Shown: positions 1 through 8,824, counted from the stretch's first letter. The stretch is DNA of 64,000 bases from Heyndrickxia shackletonii (GCF_001420715.1 NZ_LJJC01000015.1:575319-639318); one strand, 5' to 3'. The notes: generated by a model from the sequence alone, not told the origin. A program made the numbers and translations.

Positions 1-951
1 AAGGATCCAAACGCATTGCCGCTTGAGCTCCTTATTAAAAGATTAGAGGAAATTCCTGCTTTGCGTGCAATGAGTATCACCGGCGGCGAACCAATGTTTT
101 CAAAGAAATCTATCGAGAATTATGTGCTGCCCTTATTACAATACGCACATGAAAGAGGTGTTCGGACCCAAATCAATTCTAATTTAACCCTCGATACAGA
201 GCGTTATTTAAAAATTTCACCTTATTTAGATGTTTTACATATATCTCACAATTGGGGAACAACGGATGAATTCATCGACATCGGATTTGCGAATGCGTTA
301 AGGAAACCAACTCGCGAAAAACGAAAAAAATTATTCGACCAAATGATTGAGAATAGCCGAATCTTGGCAGAGGAAGGTGTCATGGTCTCTGCTGAGACAA
401 TGTTAAACAAAAGAACACTTCCCTATTTGGAGCATATCCATCATCAAGTAGTAGAAGAAATGAAATGTGCCAGACATGAAATTCACCCGATGTACCCAAG
501 TGATTTCGCTGAGAATCTCGAAGTACTTACATTGGATGAAATGCGCGATGCCATTCATCATCTCCTCGACATTCGCTCAGAGGACGTTTGGATGTTATTT
601 GGAACACTGCCTTTTTATCCATGCAGCGCAAACGAGGAAGACCTGAAATTGCTTCAAAGATTATATAAAAGTAAAAATGTAACGGTTCGAAATGATCCCG
701 ATGGACGCTCCCGATTAAATGTTAATATTTTTAGCGGAGATGTCATTGTTACTGATTTTGGAGATACACCACCGCTTGGGAATATCCAACATGATACGCT
801 TCCAAACATGTTTGAAAAATGGATGGAACAACCAATTGCAAAATCACTAAACTGTCATTGTCCTTCTGTCCAGTGTCTAGGTCCTAATATTCTTGTGAAA
901 AATAAATATTATCCACAAACAGATTTTACTGTGAGAAAATCAAGACTATAA
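1..951 (+). CDS. yfkAB: Radical SAM protein YfkAB-like, C-terminal part (5' end outside window)
   Basis: The reading frame is open from base 1, so the true start and the N-terminal radical-SAM CxxxCxxC cluster lie upstream. Visible residues include the SAM-binding GGE motif (ITGGEPMFS) near the window edge. Close to the C-terminus is CHCPSVQC, a CxCxxxxC pattern that defines the radical SAM/CxCxxxxC YfkAB family and probably holds an auxiliary cluster or metal. The family is a Bacillus one that is split into yfkA and yfkB in B. subtilis and fused elsewhere; its substrate is unknown. It converges on rlmN with a shared terminator. Family call is strong, function open. Confidence 0.85.
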   Translation, partial: KDPNALPLELLIKRLEEIPALRAMSITGGEPMFSKKSIENYVLPLLQYAHERGVRTQINSNLTLDTERYLKISPYLDVLHISHNWGTTDEFIDIGFANALRKPTREKRKKLFDQMIENSRILAEEGVMVSAETMLNKRTLPYLEHIHHQVVEEMKCARHEIHPMYPSDFAENLEVLTLDEMRDAIHHLLDIRSEDVWMLFGTLPFYPCSANEEDLKLLQRLYKSKNVTVRNDPDGRSRLNVNIFSGDVIVTDFGDTPPLGNIQHDTLPNMFEKWMEQPIAKSLNCHCPSVQCLGPNILVKNKYYPQTDFTVRKSRL

Positions 952-956
952 ATATG

Positions 957-988
957 AAAAAGGAGCTTGAAATTCAAGCTCCTTTTTT
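957..988. terminator. Bidirectional terminator between yfkAB and rlmN
   Basis: GGAGCTTGAA and TTCAAGCTCC form a near-perfect stem flanked by an A-run on the left and a T-run on the right, so it can end transcription from both converging genes. Confidence 0.85.
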
Positions 989-989
989 C

Positions 990-2051
990 TTAATTTGCCT
1001 TTTTCAATTGTTTGCTTCGCAGCTGACCGCATGCTGCATCGATATCTGTTCCGTGCTCCTGGCGAACAACACAGTTGATTCCATTTTTCTTTAATGTATC
1101 GTAGAAAGTCAGAATGGATTCCTTTGTGCTTCGTTTGTATTGAATATGCTCACTTACAGGATTGTATGGAATCAAGTTCACATAGGCAAGATGACGTTTA
1201 TCTTTTAATAGTTTGGCAAGCTGTAATGCTTCTTCTTTATGATCATTTACATCATTTAATAAAATATATTCAAATGTAATGCGTCGATTTGTTTTTTCTA
1301 AATAATAATCGATAGCAGGCATTAGTTTTTCTAATGGGTATGCACGATTTATCTTCATAATTTGCGTACGAAGTTCATTATTTGGCGCATGTAAGGAAAT
1401 TGCTAAGTTTACCTGTAGATCAAGATCCGCAAATTCGTAAATTTTCGGCGCAAGACCACTTGTAGAAACCGTAATGTGACGGGCACCAATCGCAAGACCT
1501 TTTGGATTATTAACGATTTTTAAGAAATTAACTAAGTTATCGAAGTTGTCAAATGGTTCGCCAATTCCCATTACCACAATATGACTCACTCGTTCACCGT
1601 TTCCTGCTTCGTCTAAGTGTTGTTGGACCTTCATGATTTGCTCCACAATTTCTCCGCTTACAAGGTCGCGATTTTTTCTGAGAATACCGCTTGCGCAGAA
1701 GGAGCACCCTATATTACAGCCAACTTGTGTTGTCACACATACAGACAGACCATATTTTTGACGCATTAATACTGTTTCAATTAAATTTCCATCCTGTAAT
1801 TGAGACAGTAATTTTACCGTTCCGTCTTTGGATTCTTGCTTTATTTGGATATTCAGTGTTTCAATATCGAAATGTTCTTCTAGTAATTGAAGACAGTCTT
1901 TATTAATATTTGTCATTTCAGAAAAGCTTGTTACACGTTTTTGATATAACCATTCCCACACTTGCGTAGCACGGAATTTCTTTTGTCCATGCTCTAAAAG
2001 CCATTCTGTAAGCTGATCTATTGTTAATCCGTAAATGGATTGCTTTGTCAT
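990..2051 (-). CDS. rlmN: RlmN/Cfr-family dual-specificity RNA methyltransferase (23S rRNA A2503 / tRNA A37, C2)
   Basis: 353 residues, normal for the family. The radical SAM cluster is C112, C116 and C119 (CNIGCSFC). The second catalytic Cys is near residue 341 in the C-terminal AACGQLR segment. [17 protein letters not shown] and [10 protein letters not shown] are typical RlmN blocks. The enzyme methylates C2 of adenine in 23S rRNA and tRNA through a methyl-Cys intermediate. Here it stands alone, away from the rsmB-prpC-prkC neighbourhood where the Bacillus yloN copy sits, and its FCASGILRK segment differs from the YloN-type FCASTLGG segment, so it may be a second paralogue. RlmN is more likely than Cfr on length and motifs, though this was not tested. 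Confidence 0.9.
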   Translation of the reverse strand: MTKQSIYGLTIDQLTEWLLEHGQKKFRATQVWEWLYQKRVTSFSEMTNINKDCLQLLEEHFDIETLNIQIKQESKDGTVKLLSQLQDGNLIETVLMRQKYGLSVCVTTQVGCNIGCSFCASGILRKNRDLVSGEIVEQIMKVQQHLDEAGNGERVSHIVVMGIGEPFDNFDNLVNFLKIVNNPKGLAIGARHITVSTSGLAPKIYEFADLDLQVNLAISLHAPNNELRTQIMKINRAYPLEKLMPAIDYYLEKTNRRITFEYILLNDVNDHKEEALQLAKLLKDKRHLAYVNLIPYNPVSEHIQYKRSTKESILTFYDTLKKNGINCVVRQEHGTDIDAACGQLRSKQLKKAN

Positions 2052-2206
2052 TTTAAAACCTCTTTTCGACAGTTTTATTGCAATACTATCTATTTTAACA
2101 TGAATCTATGATGAATTTCTATTATCTCTCAAAAGTCTATTATAACAATATTTCGCGGAAAATAAACACCCCAAATGATGATAAGATTGGATGAATGCTC
2201 CAATAA

Positions 2207-2295
2207 GAAAAGCCTAGGCGCTGGATCTAACGAACGGATTTCGGAGTCTCAGGTGAGACCAACGGAAACATAACTAGGCAGACATTGACCATTTA
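2207..2295 (+). repeat. Dispersed intergenic repeat, copy A (related to 46256-46403)
   Basis: Shares several blocks in the same order with 46256-46403: AGAAAAGC, AGGCGC, ACGGATTTC, GGAAACA and CTAGGCAG. It lies in the 430-bp stretch between the divergent rlmN and aldo/keto reductase genes. I see no other gene there. Confidence 0.6.
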
Positions 2296-2483
2296 AGTTG
2301 CATGAATGGCAGTACTTTTCATAAAATTGATTATAGTATTAACCTTATTAAATAGTTGTTGCTTTTAATAAATTGTTTAAAATCCGAATTCCAGACCTAA
2401 AGAAGAAGTTTATAAGATTTACAATTATTAAAAAGCAGCTTTGTTTAAGAAAAGTGCCATTAAAAATGAAAAGAGGTCATTGC

Positions 2484-3461
2484 ATGCGTATTATGCCTTT
2501 AGAAAAGCGAAAGATTTCATCTAGCAGAATGGTTTTAGGCTGCATGGGGTTTGGAGGCAGCTGGGATAACAGCCCAATTTCCAACGAGGATGTTTTAAAA
2601 GGAGAAAAAGCAGTTGATGCCGCTCTATCAACCGGAATTACCATGTTTGATCATGCGAATATTTACACAAGAGGTAAGGCAGAAAAAGTGTTTGGTGAAA
2701 TTTTAAAATCACAGCCTGGACTTCGCGAGAAAATTGTAATTCAAAGTAAGTGCGGCATTCGCTTTCAAGATGAGCATGCTCCTGGCCGATATGATTTTTC
2801 CAAAGAGCATATTTTGAATTCCGTTGATGAAATATTATCAAGACTTGGTGTGCAATACTTAGACTTGCTATTATTGCATCGTCCAGACCCATTAATGGAG
2901 CCCGAAGAAGTTGGTGAGGCTTTTGCAAAGTTAGAGCTTTCAGGCAAAGTACGCCATTTTGGTGTTTCCAATATGAACATGGGACAAATTCAATTACTTC
3001 AGGCATACTGTGACGTTCCATTGATTGTTAATCAGCTTGAAATGAGTTTACATAAGCTTGACTGGGTGGAGCAAGGAGTATTGGTCAATCAAAAAGCAGG
3101 ACTTGGCACCCGTTTTGCGGAAGGGTTAATAGAATACAGCATGGTGAGTGATATTCAAATTCAAGCGTGGTCGCCATTGGCAAGGGGTATATATACCGGG
3201 AATGAAAGCTTAAGTTTAACGGAAGCCGATATAAAAACAAAAGAATTAGTAGAAAAAATGGCACTTGAAAAAGAGACTACCCGGGAGGCAATTGTTCTCG
3301 GCTGGTTATTGCGGCATCCGGCTAAAATTCAGCCAGTGATTGGAACAACTGACCCTGAACGCATTAAAAATTGTGAAGATGCTGTTCGTCAAGCGGAGCA
3401 AATGACAAGGGAAGAATGGTATTCGTTATATGTTGCATCCCGTGGAAACGCAATGCCGTAA
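2484..3461 (+). CDS. Aldo/keto reductase (YcsN-like)
   Basis: 325 residues from ATG 2484, chosen because AGAGGT sits 7 bases upstream; an upstream in-frame extension to 2373 has no ribosome site and unfamily-like sequence. The AKR tetrad is visible: Asp and Tyr in FDHANIYTRG, Lys in IQSKCG and His in LLLLHRPDP. The GVSN motif and the C-terminal WLLRHPAKIQPVIGTT segment (cofactor loop) fit an NADPH-dependent TIM-barrel reductase of the YcsN/AKR11-12 type. The physiological substrate cannot be told. Single gene followed by its own terminator. Confidence 0.9.
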   Translation: MRIMPLEKRKISSSRMVLGCMGFGGSWDNSPISNEDVLKGEKAVDAALSTGITMFDHANIYTRGKAEKVFGEILKSQPGLREKIVIQSKCGIRFQDEHAPGRYDFSKEHILNSVDEILSRLGVQYLDLLLLHRPDPLMEPEEVGEAFAKLELSGKVRHFGVSNMNMGQIQLLQAYCDVPLIVNQLEMSLHKLDWVEQGVLVNQKAGLGTRFAEGLIEYSMVSDIQIQAWSPLARGIYTGNESLSLTEADIKTKELVEKMALEKETTREAIVLGWLLRHPAKIQPVIGTTDPERIKNCEDAVRQAEQMTREEWYSLYVASRGNAMP

Positions 3462-3510
3462 ATTTATTCAGCCTTTTTAGAGAAAAATATAAAGCAACAT
3501 ACCAATAAGT

Positions 3511-3542
3511 AAACCAAATCACTATGCGATTTGGTTTTTCTT
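3511..3542 (+). terminator. Terminator of aldo/keto reductase gene
   Basis: AACCAAATC / GATTTGGTT stem with a 7-base loop followed by TTTTTCTT. Confidence 0.85.
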
Positions 3543-3617
3543 ATTCCCTTTAGATTAGCGATTGGTGATGGTTATATATGAAATCGCCTAGTAAATCGAA
3601 TCCTGCTTGACTTAACG

Positions 3618-3702
3618 CGCTCCCTCGAACCAATTTAATGTCACTCTCGCGTTTTTATACGTGCCCCCTCTCCCAGTCAATGTAACCCATTTTCTTTTTT
3701 AT
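3618..3702 (+). repeat. Left direct repeat flanking the GCTGAA array
   Basis: About 85 bp beginning CGCTCCCTC and containing GTCAATGTAACCCAT. An imperfect direct copy is at 4163-4246. The two bracket the 103-bp tandem array. Confidence 0.7.
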
Positions 3703-3708
3703 GTCAGT

Positions 3709-4065
3709 GCTGAAAAATGAGAGGAAAACGCTGAACTTTTTGATTGAAACGCTGAAAAAACAGATAAGAATGTTGAAGTCGAAGAGGATTGTTGAAAAAA
3801 ATGAGGAGAGTGCTGAAAAATGAGTGGAAAACGCTGAACTTTTGGATTAATACGCTGAAAAAACAGATAAGAATGCTGAAGTCGAAAAGGATTGCTGATA
3901 AAAATGATGAGAGTGCTGAAAAATAAGGGAAAAACGCTGAACTTTTGGATCAAAACGCTGAAAAAATAGGTAAGAATGCTGAAGTCGAAGAGGATTGTTC
4001 AAAAAAATGAGGAGAGTGCTGAAAAATGTGAGGAAAACGCTGAACTTTTGAAAAAAATACTGAAC
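3709..4065 (+). repeat. Higher-order tandem repeat: 103-bp units built of five GCTGAA subunits
   Basis: GCTGAA-like boxes start at 3709, 3730, 3751, 3772, 3791, 3812, 3833, 3854, 3875, 3894, 3915, 3936, 3957, 3978, 3997, 4018, 4039 and 4060. The spacing is 21, 21, 21, 19, 21 and then repeats, giving an exact 103-bp super-period with three full units and a partial fourth. Open frames across it are by-products of the repeat and are not called as genes. This and its flanks fill the 890-bp gap between the aldo/keto reductase and TetR genes. Confidence 0.9.
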
Positions 4066-4162
4066 TATTAAATAGAAATGTAAAAAAATTTAATAAGGAT
4101 ATCTTGTAAGAAAATAGAATAGTTTAAAAGGAATACAATGAAAGGTTGCCTTGGCCGTTTTT

Positions 4163-4246
4163 CGCTCCCTCCATCCAATTTATTGTGACCCTTGCATTTT
4201 TCTACGTGGCCTTTCTTCTGGTCAATGTAACCCATATTCCTTTTTA
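4163..4246 (+). repeat. Right direct repeat flanking the GCTGAA array
   Basis: Imperfect direct copy of 3618-3702, starting CGCTCCCTC and containing GTCAATGTAACCCAT; offset 545 bp. Confidence 0.7.
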
Positions 4247-4320
4247 AGTTCCTTGGCTGTTTTTTCAATTTGTTATTATCATTTTAGATATAATACTTTC
4301 CGACATATCCCCATTGAATT

Positions 4321-4340
4321 TTTCGTACGAACGTACTAAA
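4321..4340 (+). promoter_or_regulatory. Palindromic operator just upstream of the TetR gene
   Basis: TTTCGTACGAACGTACTAAA is a near-palindrome built on GTACG..CGTAC. It lies between a TATAAT box (about 4290) and the start codon, where an autorepressing TetR protein would bind. Binding by this TetR is inferred. Confidence 0.55.
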
Positions 4341-4348
4341 ATTAAAAC

Positions 4349-4981
4349 ATGAATACAAAAAATAAAACAAATGAACAAAAGGAATTATCATTTATCGAAA
4401 AGGCAAGAAGAACTCAAATTGTAGAATGTACAATTGAGACTATTTCTGAATTGGGTTATGCGCAGGCATCATTAGGACAAATCGCAAAACGTGCAAATAT
4501 AAGTAAGGGGATCATTTCTTATCATTTTTCAAACAAAGAGGAATTACTTGAGCAAGTAGTAATGGAATATTATTTAGCATGTCAATCTTTTATAAGCCCG
4601 CAAATAGAAGCAGAATCATCTGCCAGAGGCAAACTTATTAAGTACATCGAATCAAATTTGAATTTTGTTAATGAAAATCGAAAGCATGTATTTGCGGTTA
4701 TAGAGATTGTATCTAATGAGAGAACGGAGGATGGAAAACTAAGGTTTGCTGCTGAACATGATGAAACTATATTCCTTCCAATTGAAAATATTCTTCGCAT
4801 GGGGATGGAGGAAGGAATTTTCAGAGAGTTTTCTTCTCTATCAGCAAGAGTAATGGCTTTAACCATTAGGAATGCCATTGACGGATTTAGCATTGAATTA
4901 ATGAGAAATCCCCAATTAAGGGTTAAGGATTATATTATAGAGTTAATGACAATCTTTGATAGGGCAACTCAAAAGATATGA
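4349..4981 (+). CDS. TetR/AcrR family transcriptional regulator
   Basis: 210 residues. The N-terminal helix-turn-helix at about residues 15-62 is clear (ELGYAQASLGQIAKRANISKGIISYHFSNKEEL), followed by an all-helical ligand/dimer domain. There is no recognisable Shine-Dalgarno before ATG 4349 (ACTAAAATTAAAAC precedes it), which is unlike nearly all neighbours; a weakly translated message would suit a repressor. Its last base overlaps the next small frame (ATGA), so the two may be co-transcribed. Targets beyond its own promoter are unknown. Confidence 0.88.
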   Translation: MNTKNKTNEQKELSFIEKARRTQIVECTIETISELGYAQASLGQIAKRANISKGIISYHFSNKEELLEQVVMEYYLACQSFISPQIEAESSARGKLIKYIESNLNFVNENRKHVFAVIEIVSNERTEDGKLRFAAEHDETIFLPIENILRMGMEEGIFREFSSLSARVMALTIRNAIDGFSIELMRNPQLRVKDYIIELMTIFDRATQKI

Positions 4982-5001
4982 ATAATTTGAGGGGAATGAA
5001 A

Positions 5002-5175
5002 ATGTTTTCTTATGACGTAATTTGTTGTAGTTGCCGGAAAGTTTTTAAAGTGTATGAAGGAACTAGAAAGTACCAATTATACAAAGAAAATAAGAAGAGT
5101 GTATTTTGTTGTGAAGACTGCAACCATAATATCCGTCTTGAAGCAATTAAATACTTTTTTAGGTATAAAGGCTGA
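5002..5175 (+). CDS. Small Cys-rich zinc-ribbon-like protein
   Basis: 57 residues from ATG 5002, which has GAGGGG about 8 bases upstream; an earlier in-frame ATG at 4978 overlaps the TetR stop. CCSC near residue 9 and CCEDC near residue 41 give two Cys pairs about 30 residues apart, as in a zinc ribbon. It resembles the short DUF2197/YlaI-type proteins in layout, but I would not assign it. It directly follows the TetR gene and precedes a terminator. Confidence 0.65.
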   Translation: MFSYDVICCSCRKVFKVYEGTRKYQLYKENKKSVFCCEDCNHNIRLEAIKYFFRYKG

Positions 5176-5212
5176 GCATTTTGGGAACAGTCCCTTTAGT
5201 AAAATTACACAC

Positions 5213-5246
5213 AAAAACGCATGAATCATCATATTCATGCGTTTTA
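5213..5246. terminator. Bidirectional terminator
   Basis: AAAACGCATGAAT / ATTCATGCGTTTT stem; ends the TetR pair on the plus strand and the AmiS gene on the minus strand. Confidence 0.85.
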
Positions 5247-5317
5247 ACTTGCTAATTTAGATCCTATTTCTACGTGAGACCTGTTTCTTTTTAAGTTCCA
5301 TATTACTCAAAAACAAC

Positions 5318-5971
5318 TCATGACGAAACCGATAAGTCCTGTTCATTTTTTCGATTATTGGCTGCTAACATTATTTTTCCTGTGCAAAAACAGAAATAAA
5401 CCAATGAAATCACTTGAACATAGATCCATATGTTTGAGACATACTCCATTTTCCATGCCCCTGTTAAAGATAAAAGAGAAGGAATCGTAAGAGTAACCCA
5501 CGATTGAACAAATGCAACCTTACCTATATAAACATCTATTTTTTTATTTAGTGCCATGGATAAAAAGAATAAGAACCATAAATAAGCCCACATAGCCCAT
5601 GTTAATGTGTTAATGATGTCATGATTGTGGACAAGGGATAGGATCATATAAACAACGGCTATAATAGATACCCATAGGGAAAACCACCCTAATCCACTTC
5701 CATCAATGCCAGTCAGATTAATGATTCCTACAAATAAATAAGTTAGCCCGAAGAGAAATACACAGGCCAAATTAAAAATCGTCCAATGATCTTGATCAGA
5801 TACAGCGATTAAATAAATAGGAAAAATAATTTGTAGTAGCCCTACAAACAAATTGAAGACTCCTACACTCTTATTATCTGCTTTGCCAAGTAACATTAAA
5901 CTATTCAAAAATAATGTTGCTCCGGATAATAATAAACCAACGTCACCCATATAGAATGCTGTGAAAAACAT
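5318..5971 (-). CDS. AmiS/UreI family channel (urea or short-chain amide transporter)
   Basis: 217 residues, about six hydrophobic segments. MGDVGLLLSGATLFLNSLMLLGK and the following GVFNLFVGLLQ segment match the start of AmiS/UreI proteins. Start ATG 5971 has GGTGAT 8 bases upstream; family members often begin at the MGDVG Met (5950), so that start is possible. Such channels pass urea or acetamide into the cell, usually beside urease or amidase genes; neither is in this window. Confidence 0.8.
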   Translation of the reverse strand: MFFTAFYMGDVGLLLSGATLFLNSLMLLGKADNKSVGVFNLFVGLLQIIFPIYLIAVSDQDHWTIFNLACVFLFGLTYLFVGIINLTGIDGSGLGWFSLWVSIIAVVYMILSLVHNHDIINTLTWAMWAYLWFLFFLSMALNKKIDVYIGKVAFVQSWVTLTIPSLLSLTGAWKMEYVSNIWIYVQVISLVYFCFCTGKIMLAANNRKNEQDLSVSS

Positions 5972-6054
5972 CGTCGTTTATCACCGCATTATTTCACCTC
6001 TCTTTATATTGTTTCTTGCGCTTGATGGGAATTTCTGAATATGGAATGAAAAAG

Positions 6055-6096
6055 AAAAAAGCAATTCCTATGTATTTAATAGGAAATGCCTTTTTC
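6055..6096. terminator. Terminator of the deoC-cdd-nupC operon
   Basis: GCAATTCCTAT / ATAGGAAATGC stem between A-rich and T-rich runs, immediately after the nupC stop on the minus strand. Confidence 0.8.
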
Positions 6097-6105
6097 CATT
6101 TTTCA

Positions 6106-7284
6106 TTACAAAATAAAGCTAACAATAATAGCGGATAAAACACTTACCAATGTTGCACCAAACAGAAGCTTTAGTCCAAAGCGTGCAACGACGTTACCTT
6201 GCTTTTCACTCAACCCTTTCACTGCTCCTGAAATAATCCCAATGGAAGAGAAGTTTGCAAAAGATACAAGGAAAACCGAAATAATTCCAAGAGATCTAGG
6301 ACTTAAGCTATCTTTAATTTTCGTTAAATCTATCATGGCCACAAATTCATTGGTTACAAGCTTTGTTGCCATAATTCCTCCTGCTTTCACTATTTCCCCA
6401 GCCGGAATACCCATTAAAAATGCGACTGGAGCAAAGATGTATCCTAGTATTTGCTGGAAGGAAATGCCAAAAATTAAATCGAAAACATTATCAATTGCAG
6501 CCATTAATGCAACGAAACCAATTAACATTGCACCAACGATGATTGCTACTTTAAAACCATCCATAATATATTCGCCCAGCATTTCAAAAAAGCTTTGTTT
6601 TTCTTCCTGGATTTCTAATATATCTTCTTTGCTATCTACTGTATATGGATTGATAATAGAAGATATAATAAATCCTCCGAATAAGTTAATGACTAACGCT
6701 GTTACAACATATTTCGGTTCGATCATCGTCATATATGCACCAACGATAGACATAGAAACGGTTGACATTGCAGATGCACATAAAGTATACAAACGATGCT
6801 TAGGTAAATGGTGTAATTGTTTTTTTAGTGTGATAAATACCTCTGATTGTCCAACCATTAAGGAGGCAACCGCATTATAAGATTCCAATTTTCCCATACC
6901 ATTAATTTTACTTATCAGCAACCCGATCCCTTTCATAATAAACGGAAGGATTTTAAGATATTGAAAGATTCCTATTAACACAGAGATAAAAATGATTGGC
7001 AGTAAGACATTTAAGAAGAAAGGTGCTTCCCCTTTGTTGGCGATTCCGCCAAAAACAAACGAAACTCCTTCATTTGCATATTCTAATAACTTAGTGAAAA
7101 CATCCGCGATTCCTTTAATAATAAGTAATCCAAATTTAGTATTTAATAATAAATACGACAAAGCTAACTGAATCACAATCATAATCACAATCGGTTTATA
7201 TTTGATCCCTTTACGGTTATTACTTGCCAGAAATGCTAGACCGAGAACGACTATAATTCCGAGAATGGAAATTAGATATTTCAT
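6106..7284 (-). CDS. nupC: Concentrative nucleoside transporter (CNT family)
   Basis: 392 residues with about ten membrane segments. [17 protein letters not shown] and [11 protein letters not shown] carry the CNT substrate- and cation-binding signatures, with a gate domain toward the C-terminus. Predicted to import pyrimidine (deoxy)nucleosides with H+ or Na+. Last gene of the deoC-cdd-nupC unit; ATG 7284 has AGGAGAG upstream. Substrate choice is inferred from the cdd and deoC neighbours. Confidence 0.92.
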   Translation of the reverse strand: MKYLISILGIIVVLGLAFLASNNRKGIKYKPIVIMIVIQLALSYLLLNTKFGLLIIKGIADVFTKLLEYANEGVSFVFGGIANKGEAPFFLNVLLPIIFISVLIGIFQYLKILPFIMKGIGLLISKINGMGKLESYNAVASLMVGQSEVFITLKKQLHHLPKHRLYTLCASAMSTVSMSIVGAYMTMIEPKYVVTALVINLFGGFIISSIINPYTVDSKEDILEIQEEKQSFFEMLGEYIMDGFKVAIIVGAMLIGFVALMAAIDNVFDLIFGISFQQILGYIFAPVAFLMGIPAGEIVKAGGIMATKLVTNEFVAMIDLTKIKDSLSPRSLGIISVFLVSFANFSSIGIISGAVKGLSEKQGNVVARFGLKLLFGATLVSVLSAIIVSFIL

Positions 7285-7374
7285 TATTGTCTCTCCTAGT
7301 TGTAGTTTTTAAGTTCAATTGGATACGGTTACAAAACAATTAAAAATATTAGTGCTATAGATTAAACAAATTAT

Positions 7375-7773
7375 TTATTTTATTAAATCTTTTTTGGAAA
7401 AAAAGCCAGGTAAAAGTTCATTAATGGTTGTTTCCACAAAATCACCATTTAAATTAGCCAGGATAATTTTCGTATTGTCATCACTGAACTCTGCAATAAC
7501 TTGACGGCAAGCACCACATGGGGAAATAGGCCCTTCCGTATCTCCAACAATCGCAATTGCTTTAACACGATTTTCCCCTTCTGAAACCGCTTTAAAAATC
7601 GCTGTTCTTTCCGCACAATTTGTTAAACCATAGGAGGCATTTTCAATATTGCAACCAAGGTAAAGTTTATCATTTTCCGTTAACAAAGCAGCGCCAACCT
7701 GAAATGATGAGTACGGAACATACGCCTTTTGCCGAGCTTCTATCGCTTGTTCTATCAGCCAATTTACATTCAT
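7375..7773 (-). CDS. cdd: Cytidine deaminase
   Basis: 132 residues, the size of the tetrameric Bacillus enzyme. Zinc ligands and catalytic Glu are in CAERTAIF (Cys, Glu) and PCGACRQV (two Cys). It deaminates cytidine and deoxycytidine to uridine and deoxyuridine. AGAGGAG lies before ATG 7773. In B. subtilis cdd is elsewhere, so its place between deoC and nupC is a local rearrangement that completes a deoxynucleoside salvage unit. Confidence 0.95.
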   Translation of the reverse strand: MNVNWLIEQAIEARQKAYVPYSSFQVGAALLTENDKLYLGCNIENASYGLTNCAERTAIFKAVSEGENRVKAIAIVGDTEGPISPCGACRQVIAEFSDDNTKIILANLNGDFVETTINELLPGFFSKKDLIK

Positions 7774-7797
7774 CCTTCATTCTCCTCTCTAAAAACC

Positions 7798-7912
7798 AAG
7801 GCACTTTTCTTAAACTTTGTTGGCTTTTTCAGTGACAATAACTATTTTAAAGAAAACAATATTGGTTTCCCCATTCCAGGGAATGGATACCTCGTTTAAG
7901 AAAAGATGCCTT
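7798..7912. repeat. Inverted-repeat-bounded intergenic element, copy 1
   Basis: Begins AAGGCACTTTTCTTAAA and ends TTTAAGAAAAGATGCCTT, an almost perfect inverted pair about 115 bp apart. A second copy is at 48517-48612. It lies inside the operon between deoC and cdd, 25 bp before cdd. Confidence 0.7.
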
Positions 7913-7940
7913 GAAACTAAACTTAATATAAATCAATCAA

Positions 7941-8612
7941 TTAATAAGAAGATGTTGATGTTTGACCGTTTACAATAGCAACACCGGAGCTTGCACCTAT
8001 ACGTGTAGCACCTGCATTCACCATATTTTCTGCGTCCTCCAAGCTTCTCACACCGCCAGAAGCCTTAACTCCAATTGTTGGACCTACAACTTTTCTCATT
8101 AATGCCACATCTTCTGCTGTTGCTCCACCTGTGGAGAACCCAGTTGATGTTTTCACAAAATCAGCACCTGCTTTAACGGACAACTCACATGCCTTTTCCT
8201 TTTCCTCATTAGTTAAAAGGCAAGTTTCAATAATAACTTTAGTTAAAGCTTTGCCCTTTGCAGCTTCTACAACCGCTTTGATATCTTTTTCAACCATGTC
8301 ATACTGCTTGTCCTTTAAAGCCCCGATATTAATGACCATATCGATTTCAGTAGCACCGTTTTCAATGGCGTTATTTGCTTCAAACGCTTTAACCTCTGTT
8401 GTAGTTGCTCCAAGCGGAAAACCGATTACCGTACACACTTTAACAGGTGTTCCTTCTAATATTTCTGCAGCCGTTTTTACCCAAGTTGGATTGACACAAA
8501 CGGATGCAAATGAATATTCTTTTGCTTCCTCTGCTAATTTTTGAATTTCTGCTTTCGTTGCATCTGCTTTTAACAAAGTATGGTCAATCATTTTGGCTAA
8601 AGAATGATTCAT
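7941..8612 (-). CDS. deoC: Deoxyribose-phosphate aldolase
   Basis: 223 residues. [12 protein letters not shown], the Schiff-base Lys in FVKTSTGFS and the GVKASGGVR loop are classic DeoC motifs. It splits 2-deoxyribose-5-phosphate to acetaldehyde and glyceraldehyde-3-phosphate. First gene of the catabolic unit, 213 bp downstream of deoR; strong GGGAGGA ribosome site. Upstream DNA holds two DeoR-like half sites and a cre-like box. Confidence 0.96.
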   Translation of the reverse strand: MNHSLAKMIDHTLLKADATKAEIQKLAEEAKEYSFASVCVNPTWVKTAAEILEGTPVKVCTVIGFPLGATTTEVKAFEANNAIENGATEIDMVINIGALKDKQYDMVEKDIKAVVEAAKGKALTKVIIETCLLTNEEKEKACELSVKAGADFVKTSTGFSTGGATAEDVALMRKVVGPTIGVKASGGVRSLEDAENMVNAGATRIGASSGVAIVNGQTSTSSY

Positions 8613-8655
8613 CTTACTATTCCTCCCTTTTTCTCGTTACTAATTTATCAACTAT

Positions 8656-8669
8656 ATGAAAACGATTTT
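8656..8669 (-). promoter_or_regulatory. cre-like catabolite repression site upstream of deoC
   Basis: TGAAAACGATTTTA matches the cre consensus TGWAANCGNTNWCA with one mismatch. Catabolite control of dra/deo operons by CcpA is known in B. subtilis; use of this box here is inferred. Confidence 0.45.
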
Positions 8670-8715
8670 ATGAATTAATCTGAAAACCTTTACACAAGTA
8701 CTATACCAAGAGATA

Positions 8716-8750
8716 GAACAATTGTAAATATTGACTTGAACAAATGTAAA
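8716..8750 (-). promoter_or_regulatory. Two DeoR operator half-sites
   Basis: GAACAATTGTAAA (8716-8728) and GAACAAATGTAAA (8738-8750) are direct repeats 22 bp apart, two helical turns. A third copy lies upstream of deoR at 9830. This fits the multi-site cooperative binding known for B. subtilis DeoR. Confidence 0.6.
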
Positions 8751-8786
8751 AATCAAATTCTTCCAGAGGTTAAATTTTTACAAAAT

Positions 8787-8818
8787 GAAAGCTCTCAGTT
8801 CCCTCTGAGAGCTTTCAT
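8787..8818 (-). terminator. Terminator of deoR
   Basis: GAAAGCTCTCAG / CTGAGAGCTTTC stem with a T-containing tail on the minus strand, between the deoR stop and the deoC promoter region. Confidence 0.7.
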
Positions 8819-8824
8819 TATTAA

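Noticed and set aside
2373-2483. N-terminal extension of the aldo/keto reductase
   Set aside because: Basic, non-family sequence without a ribosome site; ATG 2484 has AGAGGT at the right distance.
3699-3953. Open frame of 84 codons on the minus strand in the GCTGAA array
   Set aside because: By-product of the 103-bp repeat; no start signal or protein-like variation.
3618-4246. CRISPR array
   Set aside because: Repeats are contiguous and hierarchical with no unique 30-40 bp spacers, and no cas genes are near. The same holds for 43010-43800.
6086-6880. 264-codon plus-strand frame opposite nupC
   Set aside because: Antisense shadow of the membrane protein gene; low-complexity Ile/Ser/Thr composition and no ribosome site.
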